DNA of 11,500 nucleotides from Glandiceps talaboti (GCF_964340395.1 NC_135562.1:5886134-5897633), one strand, 5' to 3'; numbered from the stretch's first letter, positions 1-8,730 are shown. A program made the numbers and translations. Notes: a model not told the origin generated them from the letters alone.

Positions 1-124
1 TATATGTATATGTGTATGTGCACGTATATGTATGTATATGTAAATGTATATGTATATGTATATGCATATGTATATGTGTATGTGTATGTGTATGTGTATG
101 TATATGTATATGTATATGTATATA

Positions 125-159
<35 letters not shown>

Positions 160-186
160 ATATATGTATATGTATATGTATATGTA
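1..186. repeat. (TATATG)n microsatellite, imperfect
   Basis: The first ~186 bases are almost wholly alternating TATATG/TATG units with scattered variants (GTGTATG, CACG, TATATATA). The array runs off the left edge, so its true length is unknown. Apparent open frames here (Met-Tyr, Val-Tyr or Ile-Cys dipeptide runs) are products of the repeat and not genes. Confidence 0.95.
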
Positions 187-406
187 CCTTGTATCCAAAA
201 TGAATATGAGAGAGAATTATAGTTAATAGTGACAATTTGTATATATATATTTGTAAAGTGACAGGAAAGGTCAATGTTTTCATTCACTTGTAGTGAATCT
301 GGCGATTTGATACATTGGAAGTAATTTTGATTTTAAACAGTAGACAAAATTGAGAATGTTTAAGATTAGTACCTATTTTTATCAAAGGCAAGTGATATAT
401 AAATGT

Positions 407-408
<2 letters not shown>
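187..408. other. Unassigned AT-rich spacer
   Basis: Plain AT-rich sequence between two microsatellites, with a short TATATATAT run near 240. I see no open frame, RNA gene or repeat match within the window. Confidence 0.5.

Positions 409-460
<52 letters not shown>
409..460. repeat. (GT)26 dinucleotide microsatellite
   Basis: Twenty-six uninterrupted GT units. Long alternating purine-pyrimidine tracts of this kind can adopt Z-DNA under negative supercoiling, which is general knowledge and not shown here. The purity suggests it is length-variable between individuals. Confidence 0.97.
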
Positions 461-465
<5 letters not shown>

Positions 466-839
466 AGTCCTACAAGCTAACCCTTAGGCCCACACTGTCA
501 AGATAGATTCTATTTCAGGCTGTAGGGATAGCTAAGTTTCGCACGTCTTGTGATCTACAATGTATGTGAATGACCTTATACTAAACACGAACATTGAAAT
601 TAATGATGACATTCATGATACTGTAATGAATTACAAAGATAATAGATATATTAATGGTATGAACGACATGACAGGTCATGCATTCCTAGTGTGGGGTCAC
701 ATAGGTTAACGTTACACATGTACTGTGAAGATATATACTGGCAAAACAGAAAGCCTACATAATGCAATCATTGTAATTGTCACTCTAATATTCGACAAGA
801 ATCTGTATGGCACCTACATTAGTTTGTGAGAGAGTACCT
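461..839. other. Unassigned intergenic or intronic stretch
   Basis: No convincing gene. A small dyad is visible at 667-680 (CATGAC, 2-base gap, GTCATG) and a TAACGTTA palindrome lies near 708. Both are short enough to be chance. Confidence 0.4.
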
Positions 840-1330
840 CCCCTCCCCTCAGGCCTTTCCAATCTCATTCCTTTGGAAACATGTTGTACCATACCATAAA
901 AGAGGGGTGACAGCTTTACAACAGCGCCCTTAGGTGAGTACAATCCCCATAAATGAGCTGACATATAGCTAGTGTATTTTTCTGATTTTCGCACTCACTC
1001 GAATTCCTTAGGAAATGTGACTTAACATGTCGTAAAGAAAGTGGTCAGTTTACGACAATGTCCTCAATGGGCATGATTCCTATGAGCTGGCACATAGCTA
1101 GAGTAAACTCTACATTCTAACGCCCACTCTTATTCTCATTCTCACCCTCGTTTCTTAGAAACGTATCTACCAAATTGCAAAGAGGGTGGTAGTTTTACGA
1201 CAATGCCGTTATTATGTATAATCCCATGAATGAACTTATAGACTCACTTAAACCATCTCTATCACCACAATCATACTTTAAGAAAACGTGACGGAGGAAG
1301 AGGTGAGAGTGTTTATAGTTTTCTACTTTC
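840..1330. repeat. Diverged tandem repeat, unit ~125-147 bp, about 3.5 copies
   Basis: Equivalent landmarks recur in the same order. The CTTNGGAAA-like motif begins near 867, 1003, 1150 and 1273. A motif resembling AAAGAGGGTGGT begins at 898, 1034 and 1179. It is followed by a TTTACGACAATG-like segment and then an ATGAGCTGACATATAGCTAG-like segment, seen near 952-972 and 1081-1101 and weakly in copy 3. The spacing of the first landmark is 136, 147 and 123 bp. The last copy is partial. The copies are clearly diverged, so the array is old. I do not recognise the family, and no coding frame runs through it. Confidence 0.75.
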
Positions 1331-1600
1331 TGTAAAAAGATCCTTTGCAATTGCTTCCTCTTCTTTTTTCAATGTGCTTCTATTATATATACCAGACTGA
1401 AATACCTATTACTGTAAAGTCAACCCACCATGATGCAATCTTTATTACCTCATCAATCAAGAGATATCATAGATCATCACACATACTTCCTGTTACAGTT
1501 TTTTGTTACTGAGGTAATTGAAGTTGTGTTTTTCAGAGCATACTTCCGCAGTACAGTTCTTTGGATGCTTCAATTCACTGTTGTTAGCCCCGACCATTTT
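1331..1600. other. Unassigned stretch before the G-rich tract
   Basis: A pyrimidine-rich segment at about 1340-1390 is followed by unremarkable AT-rich DNA. A 104-codon open frame on the + strand begins at 1430 and runs across the G-rich tract into the dispersed repeat. I do not recognise its product and do not call it a gene. Confidence 0.4.
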
Positions 1601-1602
1601 GA

Positions 1603-1651
1603 GGGGAGGGGTGGGTGGGAATGTGGGGGTGCATTCTGGGGGTGCGGTGGG
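1603..1651 (+). other. G-quadruplex-prone G-rich tract
   Basis: Four G-runs of 4, 4, 3 and 3 bases are separated by single bases (A, T, T) at 1603-1619. Further runs follow: five Gs at 1625-1629, five at 1638-1642 and three at 1649-1651. Single-base loops match the most stable class of canonical G-quadruplex motif. The tract abuts the edge of dispersed repeat copy A. Folding is inferred from the pattern only. Confidence 0.7.
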
Positions 1652-1660
1652 ATGGTGCTT

Positions 1661-1674
1661 ACTGATACATCAGT
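1661..1674. repeat. Short inverted repeat ACTGAT-AC-ATCAGT
   Basis: A perfect 6-bp dyad with a 2-base centre, located where the similarity between copies A and B fades out. It might mark the element's terminus but is short enough to be chance. Confidence 0.4.
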
Positions 1675-2105
1675 CACAATTGATGTTCAAAATATTGTAA
1701 AATGTATGTGTTTTTATCACGATTTGTCTATTTATCGATATTGAGAATATGTTATATAATGCAGAAGCCAAATTATTATTTTTGAAATGTAAAATGGATT
1801 GTACACCTTCTATGTCATGACAACCCATGTCTACGTCACATGTATATTCTGAGGTGTTCGAATTATTGGTCAAAATGTTCTAAATCATCAATATCTTTCC
1901 CAATATTCAATACATTATCCCTGATGTGGTATAATTATTCTCTACTATTTCTCAACAAGAAAATGCCCATGACCTAATCATTTGTCACTACTCATCTATC
2001 GACTCATAGTGACAATGTCCCTGTGGTAACTCATATTTTCCTTGACTGAACGAAGGAAAATATTAGAGAATAATATCTAATTGTTTATTCATAGATTGGA
2101 ATTAG
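1670..2105 (-). repeat. Dispersed repeat copy A (inverse of copy B at 7841-8275)
   Basis: Read on the minus strand, this segment aligns collinearly with 7841-8275 on the plus strand. Shared blocks in order are: CCAATC..CTATG; a GAT.TTATTC block followed by ATATTTTCCTT.GTTCAG; TTGTCACT with GAG following; TTAGGTCA; GAGAATAAT with ATTATACC; an ATATTGGGAAAG-like block; GAACATTTTGAC; GTGACGTAGACA with GTTGTC; TGACATAG; and a TGGCTTCTGCAT-like block. About 430 bp match with many substitutions and small gaps. Both copies lack a long open frame, which fits a non-autonomous mobile element or ancient duplication. No target-site duplication was recognised. Confidence 0.7.
2033..2063. repeat. Perfect 11-bp hairpin inside copy A
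   Basis: ATATTTTCCTT at 2033-2043 is the exact complement in reverse of 2053-2063, with a 9-base loop. A second small dyad (ATTAGA / TCTAAT at 2062-2067 and 2076-2081) follows. Copy B has lost the equivalent pairing. Confidence 0.75.
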
Positions 2106-2131
2106 ATGGCAATAAATAAAACTATAAATAG

Positions 2132-2150
2132 TAATAATAATAATAATAAA
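2132..2150. repeat. Short (TAA)n microsatellite
   Basis: About six TAA units just beyond the outer edge of copy A. Confidence 0.85.
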
Positions 2151-2565
2151 ACTAAGCTGTTCCTCAAATCCAATTTAATTTCAGTTGTCATAGTGGTGAA
2201 ATCGAGTCCATGTTATCATAAGACAATTTTCAAATTGATTTTGAATGTAAGACTCATTGCCACACCAGTTTGATTACTTGCACAGCAGAGATACTAGATA
2301 AGTCTTATAACTATCATATTGAAATTATACTATTATGATTCTAGGGTTAGGGTGTTATAGAGTTATGTGCTCTGTAATTGGCTCTCTGCTGATTTTGACT
2401 TATACTGTATTGAGGAAATATATGATAAGAATTGTGTCTTCACCGAAGACTTGTTATTACAAAGATCCTGTCGTAATTCAATTTCTTGGCCGAAGGCTTC
2501 AATTGTGAATGTTCTAGGTTTATACATGTATAAGTACACATGTATGTGTGTGTGTGTACACCTTG
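2151..2565. other. Unassigned stretch
   Basis: Mostly AT-rich sequence without a recognised gene. A TAGGGTTAGGG match to the vertebrate-type telomere repeat occurs near 2343 but is under two units long. Open frames of 85-115 codons overlap on both strands between 2363 and 2787. None gives a product I recognise, and one contains a small TG run. Confidence 0.4.
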
Positions 2566-2646
2566 AAGGCTGGGGACACCTGTCACTTGAGAAATGTCTA
2601 TATTTAATACATGGATACATCTGAAAGCCAGGAGACACGTGTCAGT
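2566..2646. repeat. Pair of ~21-bp direct repeats with near-palindromic cores
   Basis: The segment at 2566-2586 recurs at 2625-2645 with about five differences, offset 59 bp. The cores are GACACCTGTC (near-palindrome) and GACACGTGTC (perfect palindrome), each containing an E-box-type hexamer (CACCTG and CACGTG). A regulatory role is possible but unproven. Confidence 0.5.
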
Positions 2647-2707
2647 GACAAACCTTAAACCGAATACAAAAAAAGCGTCAAGCAATTTGCTGTTGGGGTT
2701 TTGATAA

Positions 2708-2785
2708 CCACAGTTGATATTCAAAGAATTGTAAACCATGTCTTTCCACAATTTATCTTTTTTTTCAATACTGAGAATTACACTC
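2708..2785 (-). repeat. Partial copy C of the A/B dispersed repeat
   Basis: This ~78-bp segment matches 1672-1750 of copy A in the same orientation. Shared landmarks are CA-TTGAT-TTCAAA, ATTGTAAA, an ATTTATC-like block and ATA.TGAGAAT. Similarity ends just outside these bounds. It appears to be a fragment from the distal end of the element. Confidence 0.5.
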
Positions 2786-3242
2786 ATTACTTATTCATCA
2801 TGTAAGCAAATTTACAAAACACAGAAAAATTTAAATTTCAAAAAGCATTTCACAGACTTCCGTACAATTTACTACAACACACTCTGTACTGATAGAGGCA
2901 TGTACAACAATGGCGACAAAGAACACGGGTATTACTTATTCAAACTGAATAATCAGACCACTAATCAATTAAATTTAATGATACCACTCGTATTGTTAAG
3001 ATGTTCACAAAGACGATAGACAGTTACTATGGCAATACAATAACTGCGTTTAAAGTACAACCTAAAATACATTTTTACAAAGGTTCGTCATGCGTGGTAC
3101 TAAATATTCGATAGGTTTATATATTACAAACTCATCGCATTCATCAAAATAGAGTGATGTATGTTGTAGCCTGCGTCTAACTTCTAAATACTAGTATGTT
3201 GCAAAGCATCCGCTTTCATACACAAAGCAACGGGGATGGGGG
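2786..3242. other. Unassigned stretch
   Basis: No gene recognised; a 93-codon frame at 2738-3019 begins inside copy C and has an unfamiliar product. A 10-bp palindrome, ATACTAGTAT, lies at 3188-3197 and recurs at 3969-3978. Confidence 0.4.
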
Positions 3243-3510
3243 AGGTGCCGGTGGCCGGGCGGTTAAACCACTTGCCCCTTACCACGGCGGTCTGGAACGA
3301 AGCCACTCAGGGTTTTATTAAATTTAACATGCTGTAAGTAAGAAGAGTGTCGTTCAGTTTGACTCTACCGAACAACGCAGGTTTCCAGAGGGTACTCTGG
3401 TTTCCTCCTGCATTAACACTGAACCCATGAGGGATGGCACTGGACTTCTTGGGAGACAAGTGTTTATATACTTAAAGAACTATCCAGTATAAATAAAGAT
3501 TATTTTTTTA
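3243..3510 (+). mobile_element. tRNA-derived SINE
   Basis: A short non-autonomous retrotransposon whose 5' head derives from a tRNA. The box A region at 3252-3262 reads TGGCCGGGCGG, one base from the tRNA-Ser/Leu type TGGCCGAGTGG plus further drift, and is followed by GTTAA. The box B position at 3294-3304 reads GGAACGAAGCC, three changes from the consensus GGTTCGANNCC, so it is probably no longer an active pol III promoter. A central region follows with a CCAGAG/CTCTGG hairpin at 3385-3400 next to a TTTCCTCC motif, and an A/T-rich tail ends near 3510. The central block resembles my memory of the widespread MetaSINE domain, but I am not sure of the family. No clear target-site duplication is visible. 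Confidence 0.75.
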
Positions 3511-4790
<1,280 letters not shown>

Positions 4791-4814
4791 CACGTTCTGT
4801 TTTCCTTACTTGTC

Positions 4815-4922
4815 ATGCCTAACGGCTCTGGAAAATCGAGTTATCGAAATGTTTCTGAGTACAAGAAGGCCGTTATCAGATTAGCTAAATCACCAGAGTT
4901 ACGGGATATCATTGAAACCTAA
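4815..4922 (+). other. Short coding-like frame, 35 codons, unassigned
   Basis: An ATG at 4815 opens a 35-residue frame ending at a TAA. The frame stays open back to 4791. The peptide is rich in Lys, Arg, Glu and Ser and includes SEYKKAVIRLAKSPELRDII, which could form an amphipathic helix, unlike the composition of random AT-rich frames nearby. It vaguely recalls the helical end of some glycosyltransferases, but I cannot assign it. It may be a relic exon, a short peptide or chance. The start context is weak. Confidence 0.15.
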
Positions 4923-4963
4923 TCGTTTAAGTAGCAGACAAGATCAATTCGAATGACTACCCA

Positions 4964-4971
4964 TGACGTCA
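4964..4971. promoter_or_regulatory. CRE consensus palindrome TGACGTCA
   Basis: Exact match to the CREB/ATF binding consensus. No gene start is visible next to it, so function is unknown. Confidence 0.35.
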
Positions 4972-5283
4972 TTACTCTCAGAGACAGAATGTCGTCTGCA
5001 TCCATTAATGCAAGAAACGCGCCAAAACCTTCCACACTTAAAGTCTGTACAATAATGCAAACTGTTTAACTGTTCACACACGTTTTAAAGGGCGCCCATT
5101 CAAGGTCCACTCGACAATTCGAAATCTGAAATGCATATCACTTCGGTGTGGGTATTTGATGTATTTTACAGGAAACTAGTTTTACGTCGATCATTTTCTC
5201 CCTTTAGTAAAGAAATTCCAACAAACCGTTAATGTTGCGTGACTGCTGAGTTGAATCTTTGGAAAAAAGACGATTTCGATAAT

Positions 5284-5291
5284 TGACGTCA
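5284..5291. promoter_or_regulatory. CRE consensus palindrome TGACGTCA
   Basis: Second exact match to the CREB/ATF consensus, 320 bp from the first. No adjacent gene start is recognised. Confidence 0.35.
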
Positions 5292-5504
5292 CTCATTCAT
5301 GGTTCTCCTGTCACGATATGTCGACATTATTTCCAGAGCAGAGGTTTTTATGGTTCTGTACGCACAGTGAAGACTTACATGTACAAAATTAACCATGGTT
5401 TGTCGTCCGAGTTTCTTGAAGAATTTCTAAAACGCCATTTTGAGTAACAAGACAGTCAAAGCATACAAATGAAAATGTACCAGAAACTCTAACAATCATT
5501 TCAG

Positions 5505-5651
5505 AAGGTTCGAATTATGAGAGCAATCGGTGATTTCACCGCCGAGGGCGCTGCTTGGACCCTTCGGAGGGGTCAATCTCCAAAAAGTAACTGTTTGGGT
5601 GCTATAACAAAGATCAAGATTAATAGACTCCCCAAGATACTACATATTTAA
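5505..5651 (+). other. Candidate exon or GC-rich islet, unassigned
   Basis: A plausible 3' splice site ends at 5504 (ATCATTTCAG, with a CTAAC branch-point-like motif about 14 bases upstream). An open frame follows that includes ATG at 5517 and runs to TAA at 5649-5651, 44 codons from the ATG. The first ~65 bases are the most GC-rich part of this neighbourhood. They contain two hairpins: CGGTGA/TCACCG at 5528-5541 and GACCC/GGGTC at 5558-5574. I do not recognise the peptide. A GC-rich relic of a mobile element is an equally good reading. Confidence 0.15.
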
Positions 5652-5659
5652 TCTTTGTT
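5606..5659. repeat. 9-bp inverted repeat with 36-base loop
   Basis: AACAAAGAT at 5606-5614 pairs perfectly with ATCTTTGTT at 5651-5659, with weaker extension outward. It could be chance in AT-rich DNA. Confidence 0.4.
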
Positions 5660-5872
5660 TACAAATACCCCTTGGTCAAAAGAGGATTAAATTTTGTTTA
5701 TACATTCTGTTCCACTAAAACAAATGTACCACATATAGTATATAAATTGTGATGAGTTCAAAATATCATGGGAATATGAGGCACCAAATCCTGTGTTAAC
5801 TCACAAGTCTGTCGCTGATTTCCTCCAAGTTTAAAACAAGCTGATGAACCCTCACACACCTTTTATTATTTC
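5660..5872. other. Unassigned stretch
   Basis: No gene recognised. A TATATAAAT string at 5739-5747 resembles a TATA box but is expected by chance in AT-rich DNA. Confidence 0.4.
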
Positions 5873-6205
5873 AAAAGGGCCAGGAACAAACTTCCATATG
5901 GTACTTTTTGTAGAGATTTGATTTGTTCATGCATATTGGCAGGTGATGTGCATTCTAGGGTTCACTCTAGTGCAAACCGACTAGTATTAAAGTATCTTTC
6001 CTCAATTTCATTTTAGCATGTACTAGTTTGCGTGACATTGCCACATTATATGTTGGTAGTTCCTGAGAAGATGAAAGACCTTTCATTCAAAAGTATCATC
6101 TACGTCAACTCACAATTTGAAAGCACATGACGTACATGCAGTGGATGAGAAGTATATTGCAAGTATGGCATGCATGTGAAACGACATTTATGTACTTGTA
6201 CCGAA
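5873..6205 (+). repeat. Dispersed repeat copy D (direct copy of E)
   Basis: Collinear with 7409-7733. Both begin AAAAGGGCCAG.AACAA. Both then share CTTCCATATGG-like, AGAGATTTGA, TTTGCGTGACATTGC, GAGAAG.TGAAAGACCT, ATGTGAAA and CCGAA blocks in the same order at similar spacing (333 versus 325 bp). No open frame is conserved. This is likely a non-autonomous mobile element or local duplication. Confidence 0.7.
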
Positions 6206-6510
6206 CGTGTTATTCGCACAGATTACTCCTACCTTTGGTCCAAGTACAAAGCTAAAATATCATTGAAATATGTGACATATGTTTACATTTTTTTCGATGT
6301 ACAACAAATTCAAATGTAACAAACATGTAATTCCTGTTTGGGTGAATAATATCTACGTAATTTATGTAATTTTCAGTTTTAAACCCATAAAGGGAAGGGA
6401 TATCTTGTGAATTCACTTACAGTTTATAAAAACGTGAATGTTGAGCGAGATAAATGCATTAGTTTCAGTCACTTTCACTTATCAGTACAGGCTTGGCATC
6501 TATTGGAACT
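6206..6510. other. Unassigned stretch
   Basis: AT-rich DNA with no gene, RNA gene or repeat match recognised. Confidence 0.4.
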
Positions 6511-6514
6511 TGGG

Positions 6515-6546
6515 CGGAAGTGACGTATGGGCCTACGGAACTTCCG
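6515..6546. promoter_or_regulatory. ETS/CRE-like 32-bp interrupted palindrome
   Basis: Symmetric layout: CGGAAGT, GA, CGTA, six-base centre TGGGCC, TACG, GA, ACTTCCG. The arms pair over 7 and 4 bp with facing GA/GA mismatches. CGGAAGT is an ETS-factor core, present at both ends in opposite directions. The left arm runs directly into TGACGTA, a CRE-like half site, giving the ETS-CRE composite known from many metazoan core promoters. A CACGTG E-box follows at 6613-6618. No first exon is recognised nearby, so promoter function is an inference. Confidence 0.4.
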
Positions 6547-7131
6547 TTAAATGTATTGTCGACTTCTTGTGTCATACAGTGCTGCTGTGTATGAATTGAT
6601 ATGGAACTTTACCACGTGTCACAAACGACGGTTCGATCTCTTGGTCGACATCAAGACTTTCGCTCCACATGCTACACATGCACTACAATAGGCGTGCGTG
6701 AGAACAATTCGATCTTCTTGTTCTATATTGACCCAATAGCGTGAGGTAGAATGTTACTGCAGGTATCGAGACTATTGCACTACAGATTGAAACAGTCGAC
6801 AGTACCTTAATGGCAGTTGCCTGGAAAGGCCTTACATGTACGTCACTTCTGTCTAAGTTGGGGTCGATGCCATCTCTATTTTGATTAGATAAAATGAATG
6901 AAAGCAATGCATTTTATCAGGTTTAACATACAGTCAAGCTTTTATTAAACACCTCATATATTTTCCTTGTACCTGTCTCGTGCATAATAACCATGACGTA
7001 ATACCGAAATCTGCGTGTTCTTATTACAATAGTACGTGTCTTAGAAATATATATGTATTGTACTTTGTTTAAGAAAACTCTGACCCGTACCCATTATCAG
7101 TTAATACCTGGAAAATAGATTAGGGGTCACC
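6547..7131. other. Unassigned stretch
   Basis: It contains the CACGTG E-box at 6613-6618 and a TGACGTAA motif at 6994-7001. A 74-codon minus-strand frame at 6683-6907 has one hydrophobic stretch of about 20 residues but no recognised relatives, and I do not call it a gene. Confidence 0.4.
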
Positions 7132-7147
7132 ATGCAATTTTTTGCAT
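7132..7147. repeat. Small hairpin ATGCAA-TTTT-TTGCAT
   Basis: Perfect 6-bp stem with a 4-base loop, followed by a TGCATACTA direct repeat. Low information. Confidence 0.45.
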
Positions 7148-7339
7148 ACTAATGCATACTATTATTATAGGTCAAAATTATCTTAATTTTTAAAATTAAA
7201 TTTTTTCATCTTAATTTTTTCATTCAAAATTGTTGCTGAATCCTTTTTTTTAAACTCTGTGAAAAAGTAAGCATTTCCTTCAACTTTAAAACACGATGGA
7301 GAACTCTCAAATTTATTTTATTATTTTGCATTTGTGTAT

Positions 7340-7408
7340 TATTGTAAGGCGGTGTGGATAGTGTTTTCTTGACATATCGCTTTATAAATTAAACTAATTC
7401 TAATTCTA
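7340..7408 (+). mobile_element. Possible retroelement 3' tail
   Basis: The segment ends with CGCTTTATAAATTAAACTAA followed by two TTCTAA-type units. This resembles the 3' end plus short tandem tail of many invertebrate LINEs and their SINE partners. The body of the element cannot be recognised. Copy E begins immediately after it. Confidence 0.3.
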
Positions 7409-7733
7409 AAAAGGGCCAGTAACAAGCTTTCATACGGCAGAGATTTGAAGAACTTTATTTTCAGGCAAATTGTCAGACGAAGTACATTTTATCTTAAATC
7501 GATTATTTTATTTCTTTTATTAAGCAATGCAAGCTACAACAGTAGGTACGACTTTGCGTGACATTGCGTACTAGTATTAGATTAGTCGATCGTGAGAAGT
7601 TGAAAGACCTCTTATTCTGAATTCACCAATAAGTATACAGCCCCCTCTCCTTTAACTCAGCTCACAAGAAGATGACGCCGATAAGTAGCGCTATAAATGT
7701 AGCATGTATGTGAAATGCTAGTGAAGTACCGAA
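7409..7733 (+). repeat. Dispersed repeat copy E (direct copy of D)
   Basis: Partner of 5873-6205 in the same orientation, with the strongest blocks at its start, at TTTGCGTGACATTGC (7553-7567) and at GAGAAGTTGAAAGACCT (7594-7610). It sits about 110 bp before copy B. Its left end abuts a tail-like simple repeat, consistent with insertion next to or into an older element. Confidence 0.7.
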
Positions 7734-7840
7734 ATAAAATTCTGTAAATCATTCCCATATCATTGTGTTTAGAAAAAAAAAATTATGACATGAACGTGAC
7801 TCACTTAAATTATTGAACGATAACATAGTGACAAGTGTAT

Positions 7841-8275
7841 GCCAATCACTATGTCCTCGAAATAGACACATTAAGATGTTATTCCTCGATATTTTCCTTT
7901 GTTCAGCCTAGGGGGTCTTTGTCACTGAGAGTTGCTAGACAACCCCTTAGGTCACGCATATTTTCCGGCTGACTGAATATTGGAGAATAATATGATTATA
8001 CCAGCGCCAGTAATATAAAAGAAATATTGGAGAAAGTAATTATAATTTTGAACGTTTTGACTCATATTTCGAAAACAACATAATCAGTGACGTAGACACG
8101 CGTTGTCGTGACATAGACGCGCACTGTCATGACGTAGAATAGTATACACAGTATATATTCCATATTTTTTGTTCTTAATGGCTTGTGCATGGAGTAATGG
8201 TGGGAAGACTTTTGCCCGCTAAAATAGAAAGGATAGATTCGTGACAATGGTACAGAATATATCTAATCATATATA
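7841..8275 (+). repeat. Dispersed repeat copy B (inverse of copy A)
   Basis: Collinear with the reverse complement of 1670-2105. The left ~150 bp is partly self-complementary: the segment around 7872-7912 resembles the reverse complement of 7957-7996, giving an imperfect fold-back. The distal part carries a 21-bp tandem repeat. There is no long open frame. The family is not recognised. Confidence 0.7.
8088..8144 (+). repeat. 21-bp tandem repeat within copy B, ~2.7 units
   Basis: Successive units begin GTGACGTAGACACGCG, GTGACATAGACGCGCA and ATGACGTAGAATAG at exact 21-bp spacing. Copy A carries the equivalent of the first two units on the minus strand at about 1803-1840. Each unit holds a TGACGT or TGACAT motif. 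Confidence 0.75.
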
Positions 8276-8730
8276 ATCACCATGTCTGTTTTTATTAAAT
8301 CCAGAGTTATTACGAGTAATCATTTGGTATTATCAAAACGAATCCTGTAAATGTTCTAAATCCATTGATGACAACATCACGACCAAACCAGAAAATCGGA
8401 AATGGGGGGGGGGGGTCCTTTTACGTCTAATGTATGTTTAGTAAATGATTTCACTGTCTCACATCGTCGGAATAAAAGTACTACCTACGTCTGTTAATAA
8501 GTTACTAAGGATAACTATTGAATACATTTTTTTTAATGGAAAATAAGTTAAATGAATCATTTTCATGAGAATATTTTGTTCATGGTTCCAAGACTAAATA
8601 GAACAAAAAAATACAGTAACCTTGCTCTATTTGTATGATCAAGGTCCTTATAATGAGTAGGTGGATAGAAACTTCGTATTTCTTTATTTCGTATAGTATC
8701 AAAGTATTATATTTGACTGTCTTATCGCCT
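8276..8730. other. Unassigned stretch
   Basis: AT-rich DNA with no gene recognised; a 61-codon minus-strand frame at 8580-8765 is unremarkable. It contains a G12 homopolymer (annotated separately). Confidence 0.4.
8404..8415. repeat. G12 homopolymer
   Basis: Twelve consecutive Gs in otherwise AT-rich DNA. Its exact length is prone to sequencing error. Confidence 0.9.

Larger units (their letters stand above)
4923..5492. other. Unassigned stretch
   Basis: No gene recognised. It contains two consensus CRE palindromes (annotated separately) and a GGGCGCCC palindrome at 5090-5097. Confidence 0.4.

Noticed and set aside
4-226. Three overlapping 60-72 codon frames of Met-Tyr, Val-Tyr and Ile-Cys repeats
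   Set aside because: They are translations of the TATATG microsatellite and are open in several frames for that reason only.
1430-1744. 104-codon + frame, among the longest in the window
   Set aside because: It runs through the G-rich tract into dispersed repeat A, has no recognisable domain and no splice or start support.
1670-1873. Minus-strand frame sharing a short peptide similarity with a minus-strand frame at 2440-2787
   Set aside because: The similarity is explained by the A/C nucleotide repeat; copy B does not keep the frame open.
2341-2351. Interstitial telomere repeat (TAGGGTTAGGG)
   Set aside because: Under two units, so chance is sufficient.
2363-2787. Overlapping frames of 85-115 codons on both strands
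   Set aside because: They overlap each other, include a TG run and repeat copy C, and give no recognised protein.
3243-3320. Functional tRNA gene
   Set aside because: Box B has three mismatches and the cloverleaf cannot be completed; a SINE body follows.
5739-5747. TATA box TATATAAAT
   Set aside because: Expected by chance in AT-rich DNA and no initiator or exon follows.
6683-6907. 74-codon minus-strand frame with a hydrophobic stretch
   Set aside because: Unrecognised, short and without promoter or splice evidence; the hydrophobic run is common in random AT-rich frames.
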